Source of the DNA: Sphingopyxis alaskensis RB2256
Lineage (GTDB): Bacteria > Pseudomonadota > Alphaproteobacteria > Sphingomonadales > Sphingomonadaceae
Assembly: GCF_000013985.1 (NCBI RefSeq)
Contig: NC_008048.1
Location: 3,103,001-3,167,000 of the forward strand
Direction: 5' to 3'
Length of the DNA: 64,000 nucleotides
Made by a program: the position numbers and the translations under genes
Part shown: positions 56,693 to 64,000 of the stretch, one piece after another
Layout of the letters: the number at the start of each line of letters is the position of its first letter
Numbering within the stretch: the stretch's first letter is position 1
The notes under the pieces: generated by a model
Seen by the model: the letters and a program-made list of their open reading frames with translations, nothing else
Told to the model about the DNA's origin: nothing
Databases searched by the model: none

Positions 56693-58654
56693 TTACGGCA
56701 CAACTATATTGAAGCGCGGGTCGGCGGGCGGGTGAAGCGCGAACCACGACAGGAAGGCCATGCGGTCCCCCTCGATGCGAATGGCGCCCGACTGCATCAG
56801 CGCGGGAAACTGCGCCTGCCCCAGCATCACATCGTCGAGCGTCTTGCGGTTGATGGTGATCGTTGCGGTCGGCGCGGGGTCGGTCACGCCATGGCGCGGG
56901 AACTCGACCCCGCCGCCGACGACGACCGCGACGCTCTCCCGGCTGTCGGGCAGTATGAACTGGAACGTGCCGTTGAGCGCCGCGCCCTTCGCCGCATCGA
57001 AGCGCGTCGCGAGCGCATCGAAAAAGACCGCGGTGGGGATCGCGCTGACGAAAGATCGGCTCTGCCCGTTGCGTGTCGCCGCTTCGACGGCATTGCCGCG
57101 CAGGCTCGCCGCGGCGGCGAGATAATAGTTGCGCCAGGCCCCCGATTCGGCCTGATAGCCGAGCTGGTCATAGGCCGAGGCGAGCGCGTCGCGCGCCGCG
57201 CGATTGCCGGGTTCGGCAAAGACGAGCTTGTTCAGCAGTTCCGCCGCCCAGCGATAGTCCCCCGATGCAATCGCCGCGCGCCCTGCTGCCAGCAGCTTGT
57301 CGGCGCCGCCCGCCAGCGCGACATATTTGGGTGCCGATTGTTCGGGGGGCAGCGGGTTGAAATTGGCGGGATTGCCGTCCCACCAGCCGAAATAGCGCTG
57401 ATAGACCGCCTTCATGTCGTGATTGAGCGTGCCATAATAGCCGCGCGTCGAAAAATCGGACGCCTGCACCGGCGCTTCGACCGTCGCGTCGGCCAGCTCA
57501 TGCAGCGTCGCGCCGCGATTTGCGAGGAACAAAGTGCGGTCGTGGACATAGCGATAGGCGTCGCGCTGGTTCGCGAGCAAGGCGCGCACCTCGTCCGCGC
57601 CCCACGTCGGCCAGTGGTGCGACGCCAGCGTGACCTCGGCCACCCCGCCCCATTTCAGCAGCATCGCGTCGATCAGCTTTGACCAGCGCAGCGCGTCGCG
57701 CACCTGCGCCCCGCGCAGCGTCAATATATTGTGCAGGTTGTGCGTCACCACTTCGGTCGTGTGCAGCGTCTTGTATGCGGGGATGTAGAAGACGAACTCC
57801 GACGGCGCCTCGGTGCCGCCCGCGTCGAGAAAGTCGAACGCCAGCCCGTCGATGGTCAGTGTGCCGCCCTCGGCGCCCACCGTCTCGGTCGGCTCCATAT
57901 AACCGATCGTCCCCGACGACAATTTGGGGCCCAGCCCGGTATCGACCTGTCCCCGCGGCCCCGGCGGCAGGATCGCCCCGAACATGTAAAGCGCACGCCG
58001 CCCCATCGCGGCGCCCGCGAGGACATTTTCCGACGTCGCTTCTTCGGAAAAACCGTGCGGCGCGATGATGCGGATGTTTTGGCGCGCGACCTGTTCGGGG
58101 GTCACGATGCCGCCGACGCCGCCGAAATGGTCGCTGTGACTGTGACTGAAGATTATGGCCTTGATCGGGCGTCGGCCTTCTTTAGCTTCGATCGTGTCGG
58201 CAAACAGCTTCCAGCTCGCCGCCGCGGCTTCCTCCGACAAAAGCGGATCGACGACGATCCAGCCGGTCCTGCCGTGGATCACCGTCATGACCGATATGTC
58301 ATAGCCGCGCAGCTGCCAGATCTTGCCCGGCACCACCTCGAACAGCCCATGGACGGCGTTGAGCCGCGCCTGCCGCCACAAGGAGGGGTTCACCGTATCG
58401 GGCGCCTCGCGCGCCTCCAGAAAGGCATAGGGCCGCCGGTCCCAGATGACGGCGCCGTCCTTGCCGGTAATCACCCCGCCGGGAATCTCGGCGAGCTTGC
58501 CGCGCGTCGCATTCGCCTCGTCGCGCGGATCGTCGAGCGGCAGGCGCCCCGCAAGCTCGGCCTGTGCGGTGCGCGTCGCTTCGCTCGCGGCATCCTGTGC
58601 CGGCGCGGGCAGCGGCAGGCATCCTGCGATCAACAGGGTCGTCAGTCGGCGCAT
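56693..58654 (-). CDS. Alkyl/aryl-sulfatase (metallo-beta-lactamase fold, SdsA1 type)
   Basis: 653 residues from ATG 58654 (strong GGGGGAGGA about 5 nt upstream). N-terminal signal peptide, possibly lipoprotein-like (LIAGC), then a beta-lactamase-fold domain with HSHSDHFGG (metal ligands at 171-176), TTEVVTHNLHNI and ASHHWPTWG. A helical dimerisation domain (GYYGTLNHDMKAVYQRYFGW) and an SCP2-like C-terminus follow (DAKGAAL to FALHPP). Hydrolyses alkyl sulfates such as SDS in its relatives. Confidence 0.9.
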   Translation of the reverse strand: MRRLTTLLIAGCLPLPAPAQDAASEATRTAQAELAGRLPLDDPRDEANATRGKLAEIPGGVITGKDGAVIWDRRPYAFLEAREAPDTVNPSLWRQARLNAVHGLFEVVPGKIWQLRGYDISVMTVIHGRTGWIVVDPLLSEEAAAASWKLFADTIEAKEGRRPIKAIIFSHSHSDHFGGVGGIVTPEQVARQNIRIIAPHGFSEEATSENVLAGAAMGRRALYMFGAILPPGPRGQVDTGLGPKLSSGTIGYMEPTETVGAEGGTLTIDGLAFDFLDAGGTEAPSEFVFYIPAYKTLHTTEVVTHNLHNILTLRGAQVRDALRWSKLIDAMLLKWGGVAEVTLASHHWPTWGADEVRALLANQRDAYRYVHDRTLFLANRGATLHELADATVEAPVQASDFSTRGYYGTLNHDMKAVYQRYFGWWDGNPANFNPLPPEQSAPKYVALAGGADKLLAAGRAAIASGDYRWAAELLNKLVFAEPGNRAARDALASAYDQLGYQAESGAWRNYYLAAAASLRGNAVEAATRNGQSRSFVSAIPTAVFFDALATRFDAAKGAALNGTFQFILPDSRESVAVVVGGGVEFPRHGVTDPAPTATITINRKTLDDVMLGQAQFPALMQSGAIRIEGDRMAFLSWFALHPPADPRFNIVVP

Positions 58655-58716
58655 TTGGTTCCTCCCCCTTTTTCGCGCAGCTTGCGCCGCGCCGCCGCGC
58701 TTGGCAAGCAGGGGCG

Positions 58717-59205
58717 ATGGACGATGTGCCGCCCCTGCTGATCGCATGGCACAGCCGCACCGGCGGCAGCGAGGCGCTCGCCAGGGCCGCGGCCGAAGGG
58801 GCGGGCGGGGCGGCGCTGCGCGTCGCGGCGGCCGATGTCACCCCCGATATGCTGCTCGCGGCGGCGGGCTATCTGTTCGTAGGCCCCGAAAATCTCGCCG
58901 CGCTGTCGGGCGCGATGAAGGAGATGTTCGACCGCGCCTATTATCCCTGCCTCGGCCGGATCGAAGGCCGCCCCTACGCGACGATCATCTGCGCAGGATC
59001 CGATGGCGAAAATGCGCAGCGCCAGCTCGACCGCATCGCGACCGGCTGGCGGCTGCGACGCGTCGCCGACCCGGTGATCGTCAACACCGACGCGCAGACG
59101 CCCGAGGCCATTCTGGCGCCCAAGACGATCGCGCCGGAGCGCCTCGCCGAAGCGCGCGACCTCGGCGCCGCGCTCGCCGAAGGACTGGCGGCGGGCATTT
59201 TCTGA
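58717..59205 (+). CDS. Flavodoxin-family oxidoreductase
   Basis: 162 residues from ATG 58717. The FMN phosphate loop IAWHSRTGGSEALA (SRTGG) and YLFVGPENLAALSGAMKEMFDRAY support a flavodoxin-like NAD(P)H:quinone type. Cytoplasmic. Divergent from the sulfatase and convergent with holA, with a hairpin repeat between. Confidence 0.86.
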   Translation: MDDVPPLLIAWHSRTGGSEALARAAAEGAGGAALRVAAADVTPDMLLAAAGYLFVGPENLAALSGAMKEMFDRAYYPCLGRIEGRPYATIICAGSDGENAQRQLDRIATGWRLRRVADPVIVNTDAQTPEAILAPKTIAPERLAEARDLGAALAEGLAAGIF

Positions 59206-59237
59206 TCGCGCGACGATAGCCCCGACTTCTCTTTGAT

Positions 59238-59315
59238 CGTCATCCCGGCGAAGGCCGGGATCTCGCCGCTGCGTTGATCACCAAGGGCGAGATTCCGGCC
59301 TTCGCCGGAATGACG
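59238..59315. repeat. Long inverted repeat between flavodoxin and holA
   Basis: Left part 59238-59266 (CGTCATCCCGGCGAAGGCCG, on into GGATCTCGCC) and right part (GGCGAGATTCC.. to TGACG, ending 59315) are nearly perfect inverse copies of about 30 bp. Each contains the CCGGCGAAGGCCGG core palindrome. It doubles as a bidirectional terminator between converging genes. A common dispersed repeat of alphaproteobacteria. Confidence 0.88.
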
Positions 59316-59329
59316 AAATAGGGGAAGAA

Positions 59330-60361
59330 TTATCGAGCGCGGGCGGCCTGGTGCGCGATGTCGGTCATCAGCTTGCGAAACAGCACCGCGCCCGGGGTCC
59401 CCGACGCTTTCAGCGCGCGCTCGCAGTCGAGCAGGCGGCTCATCAGGCGCGCGATGCGCAGCGAATCCCAGATGTGCAGCTGCGCCGTCACCGCGTCGCG
59501 CTCTTTCCAGAACACGCCGCTACTGCGCGCCGACACGACGGTCGCGGGGTGCGCGCCGCCGTCGACCTCGGCGCGCAGCCGCGCGAGCTGCACCGCGCGG
59601 ATCGCCAGCGCGCGGATGATGCGGATTTCGGCGACGCCAACCGCGGCGGCGGTCGCAAGCATGTCGGGCAGCTCGCGCACCTTGCCCCCCAGCGCGACGT
59701 TGATGCACGCGCTGACATCCTCCTCGTGCGTCGCGGCGCCCAGCGCGGCGATGTCGGCGGCGGTCACCTGCCGCTGCCGGTCGGCGCCCGCGTCGAGATA
59801 GAGCGCGATCTTCTCGATCTCGCGGCGCATCAGCGCCTGATCGCCCGACACCAGATCGACGAGCAATTGCGCCTCGGCATTGGCGAGGCGAAGCCCCTGG
59901 TCCTGCGCCGCCGCCATCGCGATGCCGACGAGCGCGCGGCGGTCGGGCTGGTAACAGATGGCGGCAACGGCATGATCCGATCCCTCGACCAGCTTCACCA
60001 GCTTTGACTTGGCGGTGACCGATGCGCCGGTCGCGATCACCGGGTTGATCGCGGTTTCGGCGGCAAGCAGCGCCTCGACCGCGGCGAGGCTGTCGTCGCC
60101 GCCGCCCGAAAGGTCGACGCGGATCAGCCGGTTGGGCGCGAAGAGCGACATCGACGCTGCCTCGACGGCGAGCAGCGACGGGTCTTGCGCGAGTTGTCCG
60201 TTCGTCAGGTCGAGCCGCTCGGCCTCCTTGCCCGCAAGGCCGACCAGATGGGTCGCGACCGCGTCCATCGTCGCTTCGTCGGGTCCGGTGAGCAGGATGA
60301 GGCGAACCGCGGGGTCGAGGCGCGTCTGGCGTTCGAGGTCCGTGGGCTTGACGCTCTTCAT
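59330..60361 (-). CDS. holA: DNA polymerase III subunit delta
   Basis: 343 residues. Delta-subunit pattern: RLILLTGPDEATMDAVATHLV, LFAPNRLIRVDLSGGGDDSL, AAICYQPDRRAL, GDQALMRREIEKIALYL and the C-terminal LMSRLLDCERALKASG. Opens the beta clamp in the clamp loader. Overlaps the end of lptE by 4 bp, as in many alphaproteobacteria. Confidence 0.94.
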   Translation of the reverse strand: MKSVKPTDLERQTRLDPAVRLILLTGPDEATMDAVATHLVGLAGKEAERLDLTNGQLAQDPSLLAVEAASMSLFAPNRLIRVDLSGGGDDSLAAVEALLAAETAINPVIATGASVTAKSKLVKLVEGSDHAVAAICYQPDRRALVGIAMAAAQDQGLRLANAEAQLLVDLVSGDQALMRREIEKIALYLDAGADRQRQVTAADIAALGAATHEEDVSACINVALGGKVRELPDMLATAAAVGVAEIRIIRALAIRAVQLARLRAEVDGGAHPATVVSARSSGVFWKERDAVTAQLHIWDSLRIARLMSRLLDCERALKASGTPGAVLFRKLMTDIAHQAARAR

Positions 60362-60906
60362 TGCCCGGCGGGGCTGGGAGTGGGGGTGGCGGCACCCTGA
60401 CCGCCGCCGCGGTTCGCATAGACGGCAAGCCGCGAGACGATCTGGTCGGCGATCCCCGAAGCGAGCCGTTCGAGCGCGGTCGATTCGGCGGCGATCGTCG
60501 CATATTCGCTGCCGACGACGTCGATGCCCGCGTCCTGCGCGGCGGTCGCGTCGAGCAGCACCTCGCCCGTCGCGGCCTCGATGAGCTGATAGCGCGCGCG
60601 TAACGTGCGCCGCTCGCGCGTCACGGCATCGTCGGCGCGCACGCCAAAGCCGGTGATCGAATCCTCGAGCCGCACATCGAGGCGCAGCCGCTTGCCCGCG
60701 CCGTCGCCGCCCTGCGTCGCCTGCAACCGGTCGCGCAGCGCGTTGCGGACAAGCCAGCCCTCATGGCCCGCGATCGGCGCGACATCGACGTCGGCGAGCA
60801 CCTGTGCCACCGCGCCGCCGCTGCCATTGGCATAGAGGGGGCGCAGGCCGCAGCCGCCGATGGTCAGCGAGGCGGCGGCGAGGGCGGAGAGGAGGAGCGT
60901 GCGCAT
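60358..60906 (-). CDS. lptE: LPS-assembly lipoprotein LptE
   Basis: 182 residues from ATG 60906 with a lipobox (SLTIGGC). Then GLRPLYA, the LptE opening, and LRARYQLIEAATGEVLLDATAAQ. The longer frame enters the palindromic repeat and is rejected. LptE plugs LptD in the outer membrane. In the order leuS-lptE-holA, conserved in alphaproteobacteria. Confidence 0.92.
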   Translation of the reverse strand: MRTLLLSALAAASLTIGGCGLRPLYANGSGGAVAQVLADVDVAPIAGHEGWLVRNALRDRLQATQGGDGAGKRLRLDVRLEDSITGFGVRADDAVTRERRTLRARYQLIEAATGEVLLDATAAQDAGIDVVGSEYATIAAESTALERLASGIADQIVSRLAVYANRGGGQGAATPTPSPAGQ

Positions 60907-60928
60907 ATCTTCAACCTGACCTAGATAT

Positions 60929-61002
60929 CCGTTCGTGTCGAGCGAAGTCGAGACACGCTGGCGCCGTGCCCAGCGCATCTCGACTTCGCTCGATGCGAAC
61001 GG
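60929..61002. repeat. Palindromic repeat, family A copy 4
   Basis: Arms 60929-60960 and 60971-61002 (32 bp each, a few mismatches, loop 10 nt), the former beginning CCGTTCGTGTCGAGCGAAGT. It lies between leuS and lptE, which are co-directional, so the hairpin is transcribed. Confidence 0.9.
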
Positions 61003-61035
61003 AGGTGGAAGTCACAGGTTCCGACCACCGTTCGG

Positions 61036-63585
61036 TCAGGGAAGGATATTGACGAGCCGGTCGGGCACGACAATCACCTTCTTCGGCGCCGCGCCGCCGA
61101 GCAGTTCGACGATGCGCGGGCGCGCCAGCGCCGCGGCTTCGAGCGCCGCCTTGTCGGCGCCCTTGGCCACCGTCATCGTATCGCGCAGCTTGCCGGCCAT
61201 CTGGATCGCGATCGTCACCTCGTCATCGATCAGCAGCGCGGGATCGGCGGCGGGCCAGGCGGCATCGGCGACCATCGGTGTCGTGCGCTGGCTTGCCGGG
61301 AGCGCCGTCCAGGCCTCTTCGGCAAGGTGCGGCATCATCGGCGCGACGAGCAGGATCAGCTTGGCGCACGCCTCGGCGCGCGTCGCCGAAGGTTTCGCCT
61401 TCTCGATCTCGTTGGCGAGCGCGTGGATTTTCGCCACCGCCTTGTTGAAGCCGAGCGCCTCGATGTCGGCGGCGACCCCCGCGATCGTCTGATGCAGTTT
61501 GCGCGCGAGGCCCTTGTCCTCGCCGCCGTCGCCGACATTCTCGGTCTCACCGAACAGCCGCCACAGCCGCTGGACAAAGCGCCACGCGCCCTCGATCCCC
61601 GCCTCGCTCCATGGCAGGTCGCGCTCGGGCGGACTGTCCGAGAGCATGAACCAGCGCACGGCGTCGGCGCCATATTGGTCGAGGATGGCGTCGGGATCGA
61701 CGACATTCTTCTTCGACTTCGACATCTTGATGACGCGGCCGACCTCGACCGGCGCGCCGTCGGCGATCAGCGTCGCGCCGTCGGCGCCGCGCTCGACCTC
61801 GTCGGGGGTGAAATAGAGCGGTGGCAGGCCTTCCCCCTGCGGCCGGCTATAGGTTTCGTGCGTCACCATCCCCTGCGTGAACAGGCTCGCGAAGGGTTCC
61901 TCGATGTCGATCATGCCGAGCTTGTTCAGCGCGCGCGTCCAGAAGCGCGCATAGAGCAGGTGGAGGATCGCATGTTCGATGCCGCCGATATATTGGTCGA
62001 CCGGCAGCCAGCGGCGGATCACCTCCGGGTCGAACGGCTTGTCCGTCGGCGCCGAGGCGAAGCGCAGGAAATACCAGCTCGAATCGACGAAGGTGTCGAG
62101 CGTGTCGGTTTCGCGCAGCGCCGCACCCTCGCAGATCGGACAGGCAACATGCTTCCACGTCGGATGACGGTCGAGCGGATTGCCGGGGACCGAAAAATCG
62201 ACATCGTCGGGCAGGGTGACGGGAAGTTGGCTCTTGGGCACCGGCACCGTCCCGCAAGCGGCGCAGTGGATGAAGGGGATGGGCGTGCCCCAATAGCGCT
62301 GGCGCGACACGCCCCAGTCGCGCAGGCGCCAGACGGTCGTGCCCTTGCCCCAGCCTTCATGCTCGGCGCGGGTGATGACCGCCGCCTTCGCCTCGTCGAT
62401 GCTCATCCCGTCGAGGAAGTGGCTGTTCACCAGCTTGCCGGGGCCGGTATAGGCTTCGCTGCCGGTGAAATGCTGCGCCGTCTCGTCACCGTCGGCGATC
62501 ACGCGGTGGACGGGCAGCTCATATTTATGCGCGAAATCGAGGTCGCGCTGGTCGTGCGCGGGGCAACCGAAGATCGCGCCGGTGCCATAATCCATCAGCA
62601 CATAATTGACGACCCAGACGGGCAGGTGCCAGTCGGGATCGAGCGGATGCTCGACCGCCAGTCCGGTGTCGAAACCCAGCTTCTCGGCGGTTTCGAGCTG
62701 CTCGGCCGATGTGCCCTGGCGGCGGCACTCGGCGATGAACGCCGCCAGTTCGGGCGAATCCTTCGCCAGCTTCTCCGCGAGCGGATGGTCGGGCGAAATC
62801 GCGGCGAAGCTCGCGCCGTAAAGCGTGTCGGGGCGCGTCGTGAAAACGGCGAAGGCCGGCGCGCCGCCGGCGAACTTGAAGGAAAACTCCAGCCCCTGCG
62901 ACTTGCCGATCCAGTTTTCCTGCATCAGCCGCACCTTGTCGGGCCATTTGTCGAGGCTGCCCAGCCCTTCGAGCAGTTCGTCGGCAAAGTCGGTGATCTT
63001 GAGGAACCACTGCGACAGCTTTTTCTTTTCGACGAGGGCGCCCGAGCGCCAGCCGCGGCCGTCGATCACCTGCTCGTTCGCGAGCACGGTCATGTCGACG
63101 GGGTCCCAGTTGACGTAGCTTTCCTTGCGATAGACCAGCCCAGCGGCATGGAGGTCGAGGAAAAGCGCCTGTTCCTGCCCGTAATAATCGGGTTCGCACG
63201 TCGCAAGCTCGCGGCTCCAGTCGATCGCGAGGCCAAGGCGCTTCAACTGCGCACGCATCGCGTCGATATTGGCGCGCGTCCAGCCGCCCGGATGGACGCC
63301 CTTTTCCATCGCCGCATTTTCCGCCGGCATCCCGAAGGCGTCCCAGCCCATCGGGTGCAGCACGTCGTGCCCGGTCATCCGCTTGAACCGCGCGAGCACG
63401 TCGCCCATCGCATAGTTGCGGACATGCCCCATATGGATGCGCCCCGATGGATAGGGGAACATCTCGAGGATATAGGCCTTCGGTTTTTGGCCGCTATCGG
63501 TCGTGGCAAAGCTGTTCGCCGCCTCCCATGCCTTTTGCCAGCGGGCGTCGGCGGCGAGGGCGCCAAAGCGCGTTTCGCGGGTCAT
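61036..63585 (-). CDS. leuS: Leucyl-tRNA synthetase
   Basis: 849 residues. HMGH at 51-54 ([18 protein letters not shown]), the long editing domain (220-420, including GYPNPLD-like and [17 protein letters not shown]), [18 protein letters not shown] at 620-624 and the tRNA-binding C-terminus. Length is normal. Charges tRNA-Leu. Confidence 0.98.
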   Translation of the reverse strand: MTRETRFGALAADARWQKAWEAANSFATTDSGQKPKAYILEMFPYPSGRIHMGHVRNYAMGDVLARFKRMTGHDVLHPMGWDAFGMPAENAAMEKGVHPGGWTRANIDAMRAQLKRLGLAIDWSRELATCEPDYYGQEQALFLDLHAAGLVYRKESYVNWDPVDMTVLANEQVIDGRGWRSGALVEKKKLSQWFLKITDFADELLEGLGSLDKWPDKVRLMQENWIGKSQGLEFSFKFAGGAPAFAVFTTRPDTLYGASFAAISPDHPLAEKLAKDSPELAAFIAECRRQGTSAEQLETAEKLGFDTGLAVEHPLDPDWHLPVWVVNYVLMDYGTGAIFGCPAHDQRDLDFAHKYELPVHRVIADGDETAQHFTGSEAYTGPGKLVNSHFLDGMSIDEAKAAVITRAEHEGWGKGTTVWRLRDWGVSRQRYWGTPIPFIHCAACGTVPVPKSQLPVTLPDDVDFSVPGNPLDRHPTWKHVACPICEGAALRETDTLDTFVDSSWYFLRFASAPTDKPFDPEVIRRWLPVDQYIGGIEHAILHLLYARFWTRALNKLGMIDIEEPFASLFTQGMVTHETYSRPQGEGLPPLYFTPDEVERGADGATLIADGAPVEVGRVIKMSKSKKNVVDPDAILDQYGADAVRWFMLSDSPPERDLPWSEAGIEGAWRFVQRLWRLFGETENVGDGGEDKGLARKLHQTIAGVAADIEALGFNKAVAKIHALANEIEKAKPSATRAEACAKLILLVAPMMPHLAEEAWTALPASQRTTPMVADAAWPAADPALLIDDEVTIAIQMAGKLRDTMTVAKGADKAALEAAALARPRIVELLGGAAPKKVIVVPDRLVNILP

Positions 63586-63638
63586 GTGTCGGCTACCCCG
63601 TTCGTCTGTCTGGGCGAGCGCGCGTTCGCGCCGCCGGA

Positions 63639-63998
63639 TTAGTCCCTGATGGCGCTGCGGCGCAGGTCGCGCGCGCGGGTGAGGATGATTTCCTCAAGCT
63701 TCTGCACCGTTGCCGCCTGCACCGGCGCATCGACCCAGGTGCCGCCCTGCGACACCTGGCGCGACGCTGCAACGCGCAGCGCGTCGGCGCGCAGGTCCTG
63801 GTCGAGGATCGACACGGTTACTTTCATCCGCTCGCCGGGGTTCGACGGGTTGGCATACCAGTCGGTGATGACGACGCCGCCCGCCGAATCGGCCTGGAGC
63901 AGAGGCATGAAGGACAGCGCGTCGAGCGAGGCGCGCCACAAATAGCTGTTCACGCCGATCGTCGTCACCTGGCTGGCGGCAAGGTCGGCGCGCGGCCG
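63639..63998 (-). CDS. DUF3576 protein, 5' end outside window
   Basis: The frame is open to the edge ([21 protein letters not shown]), so the GTG at 63968 is not the start. The visible 120 residues contain [39 protein letters not shown] and [19 protein letters not shown], the DUF3576 pattern. The family usually starts with a lipoprotein signal and precedes leuS in alphaproteobacteria, as here. Function unknown. Confidence 0.85.
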   Translation of the reverse strand, partial: RPRADLAASQVTTIGVNSYLWRASLDALSFMPLLQADSAGGVVITDWYANPSNPGERMKVTVSILDQDLRADALRVAASRQVSQGGTWVDAPVQAATVQKLEEIILTRARDLRRSAIRD

Positions 63999-64000
63999 GT

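Noticed and set aside
61327..63642. 771-residue plus-strand frame over leuS
   Set aside because: Antisense to LeuS, with rich Arg/Ala and no motif.

Overview
The window is GC-rich (roughly two thirds G+C by eye), gene-dense chromosomal DNA of an alphaproteobacterium, most probably order Sphingomonadales and plausibly Sphingopyxis or a close relative. The reasons are the marker set (MipZ, DivK, COQ9, MmcB, DUF3572 and DUF3576 proteins, a RibB with a degenerate RibA half, the order DUF3576-leuS-lptE-holA), frequent ATGA/GTGA start-stop overlaps, and short palindromic repeats between genes. The genus is an inference; the order is fairly secure. I see no prophage, insertion sequence, CRISPR array or rRNA operon. 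The sequence looks like core chromosome with small accessory patches.

Layout. 0-4 kb: the 3' part of a LuxR/FixJ-type regulator with an apparently non-phosphorylatable receiver, then (minus) a fused 2-oxo acid dehydrogenase E1 alpha-beta and a FabD-like acyltransferase lacking the malonyl-binding arginine. 4-11.4 kb: a tightly coupled plus-strand cluster of DUF4129, DUF4350, MoxR ATPase, DUF58, SpoIIM-like and RDD proteins, followed by a nitroreductase and a lipoprotein. 11.5-24.7 kb: a lipoprotein, gyrB, an RlpA-like protein, a DUF4402 protein, msrB, a class A penicillin-binding protein, a DUF45 metallopeptidase, a YcgN-type protein, a SCO protein, an ankyrin protein, ribBX-ribH and an Old Yellow Enzyme. 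24.9-31 kb: COQ9, feoAB, ssb, mmcB, ribE/ribD and a candidate small RNA with a strong intrinsic terminator. 31-38 kb: a thioesterase, two peptidases, a serine hydrolase, a HAD protein and the 41-residue ribosomal protein L36. 38-47.4 kb: rpoN, lptB, phosphomannomutase, mipZ, panC, a Sel1-like protein, a four-gene minus operon and divK. 47.5-52.1 kb: acyl-CoA dehydrogenase, Asp/Asn beta-hydroxylase and uvrD. 52.1-52.8 kb: a gene-poor stretch with a very AT-rich patch beside two tRNA-Glu genes. 52.9-64 kb: recJ coupled to two PH-domain membrane proteins, an alkylsulfatase-like protein, a flavodoxin, holA, lptE, leuS and the 3' part of a DUF3576 gene.

How the genes fit together. Riboflavin synthesis is nearly complete (ribBX, ribH, ribE, ribD), but no active GTP cyclohydrolase II is present, so ribA must lie elsewhere. 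Envelope biogenesis is well represented (PBP1a type, RlpA, LptB, LptE, phosphomannomutase, the MoxR/SpoIIM cluster). So are replication and repair (gyrB, ssb, mmcB, uvrD, recJ, holA) and cell-cycle positioning (MipZ, DivK).

The most interesting items are the E1/acyltransferase pair, the MoxR-SpoIIM-RDD cluster, the helix-turn-helix fused to RibBX, the candidate small RNA at 30986-31045, the four-locus palindromic repeat family, the probably leaderless gyrB mRNA, and the AT-rich inverted site beside the tRNA-Glu genes.
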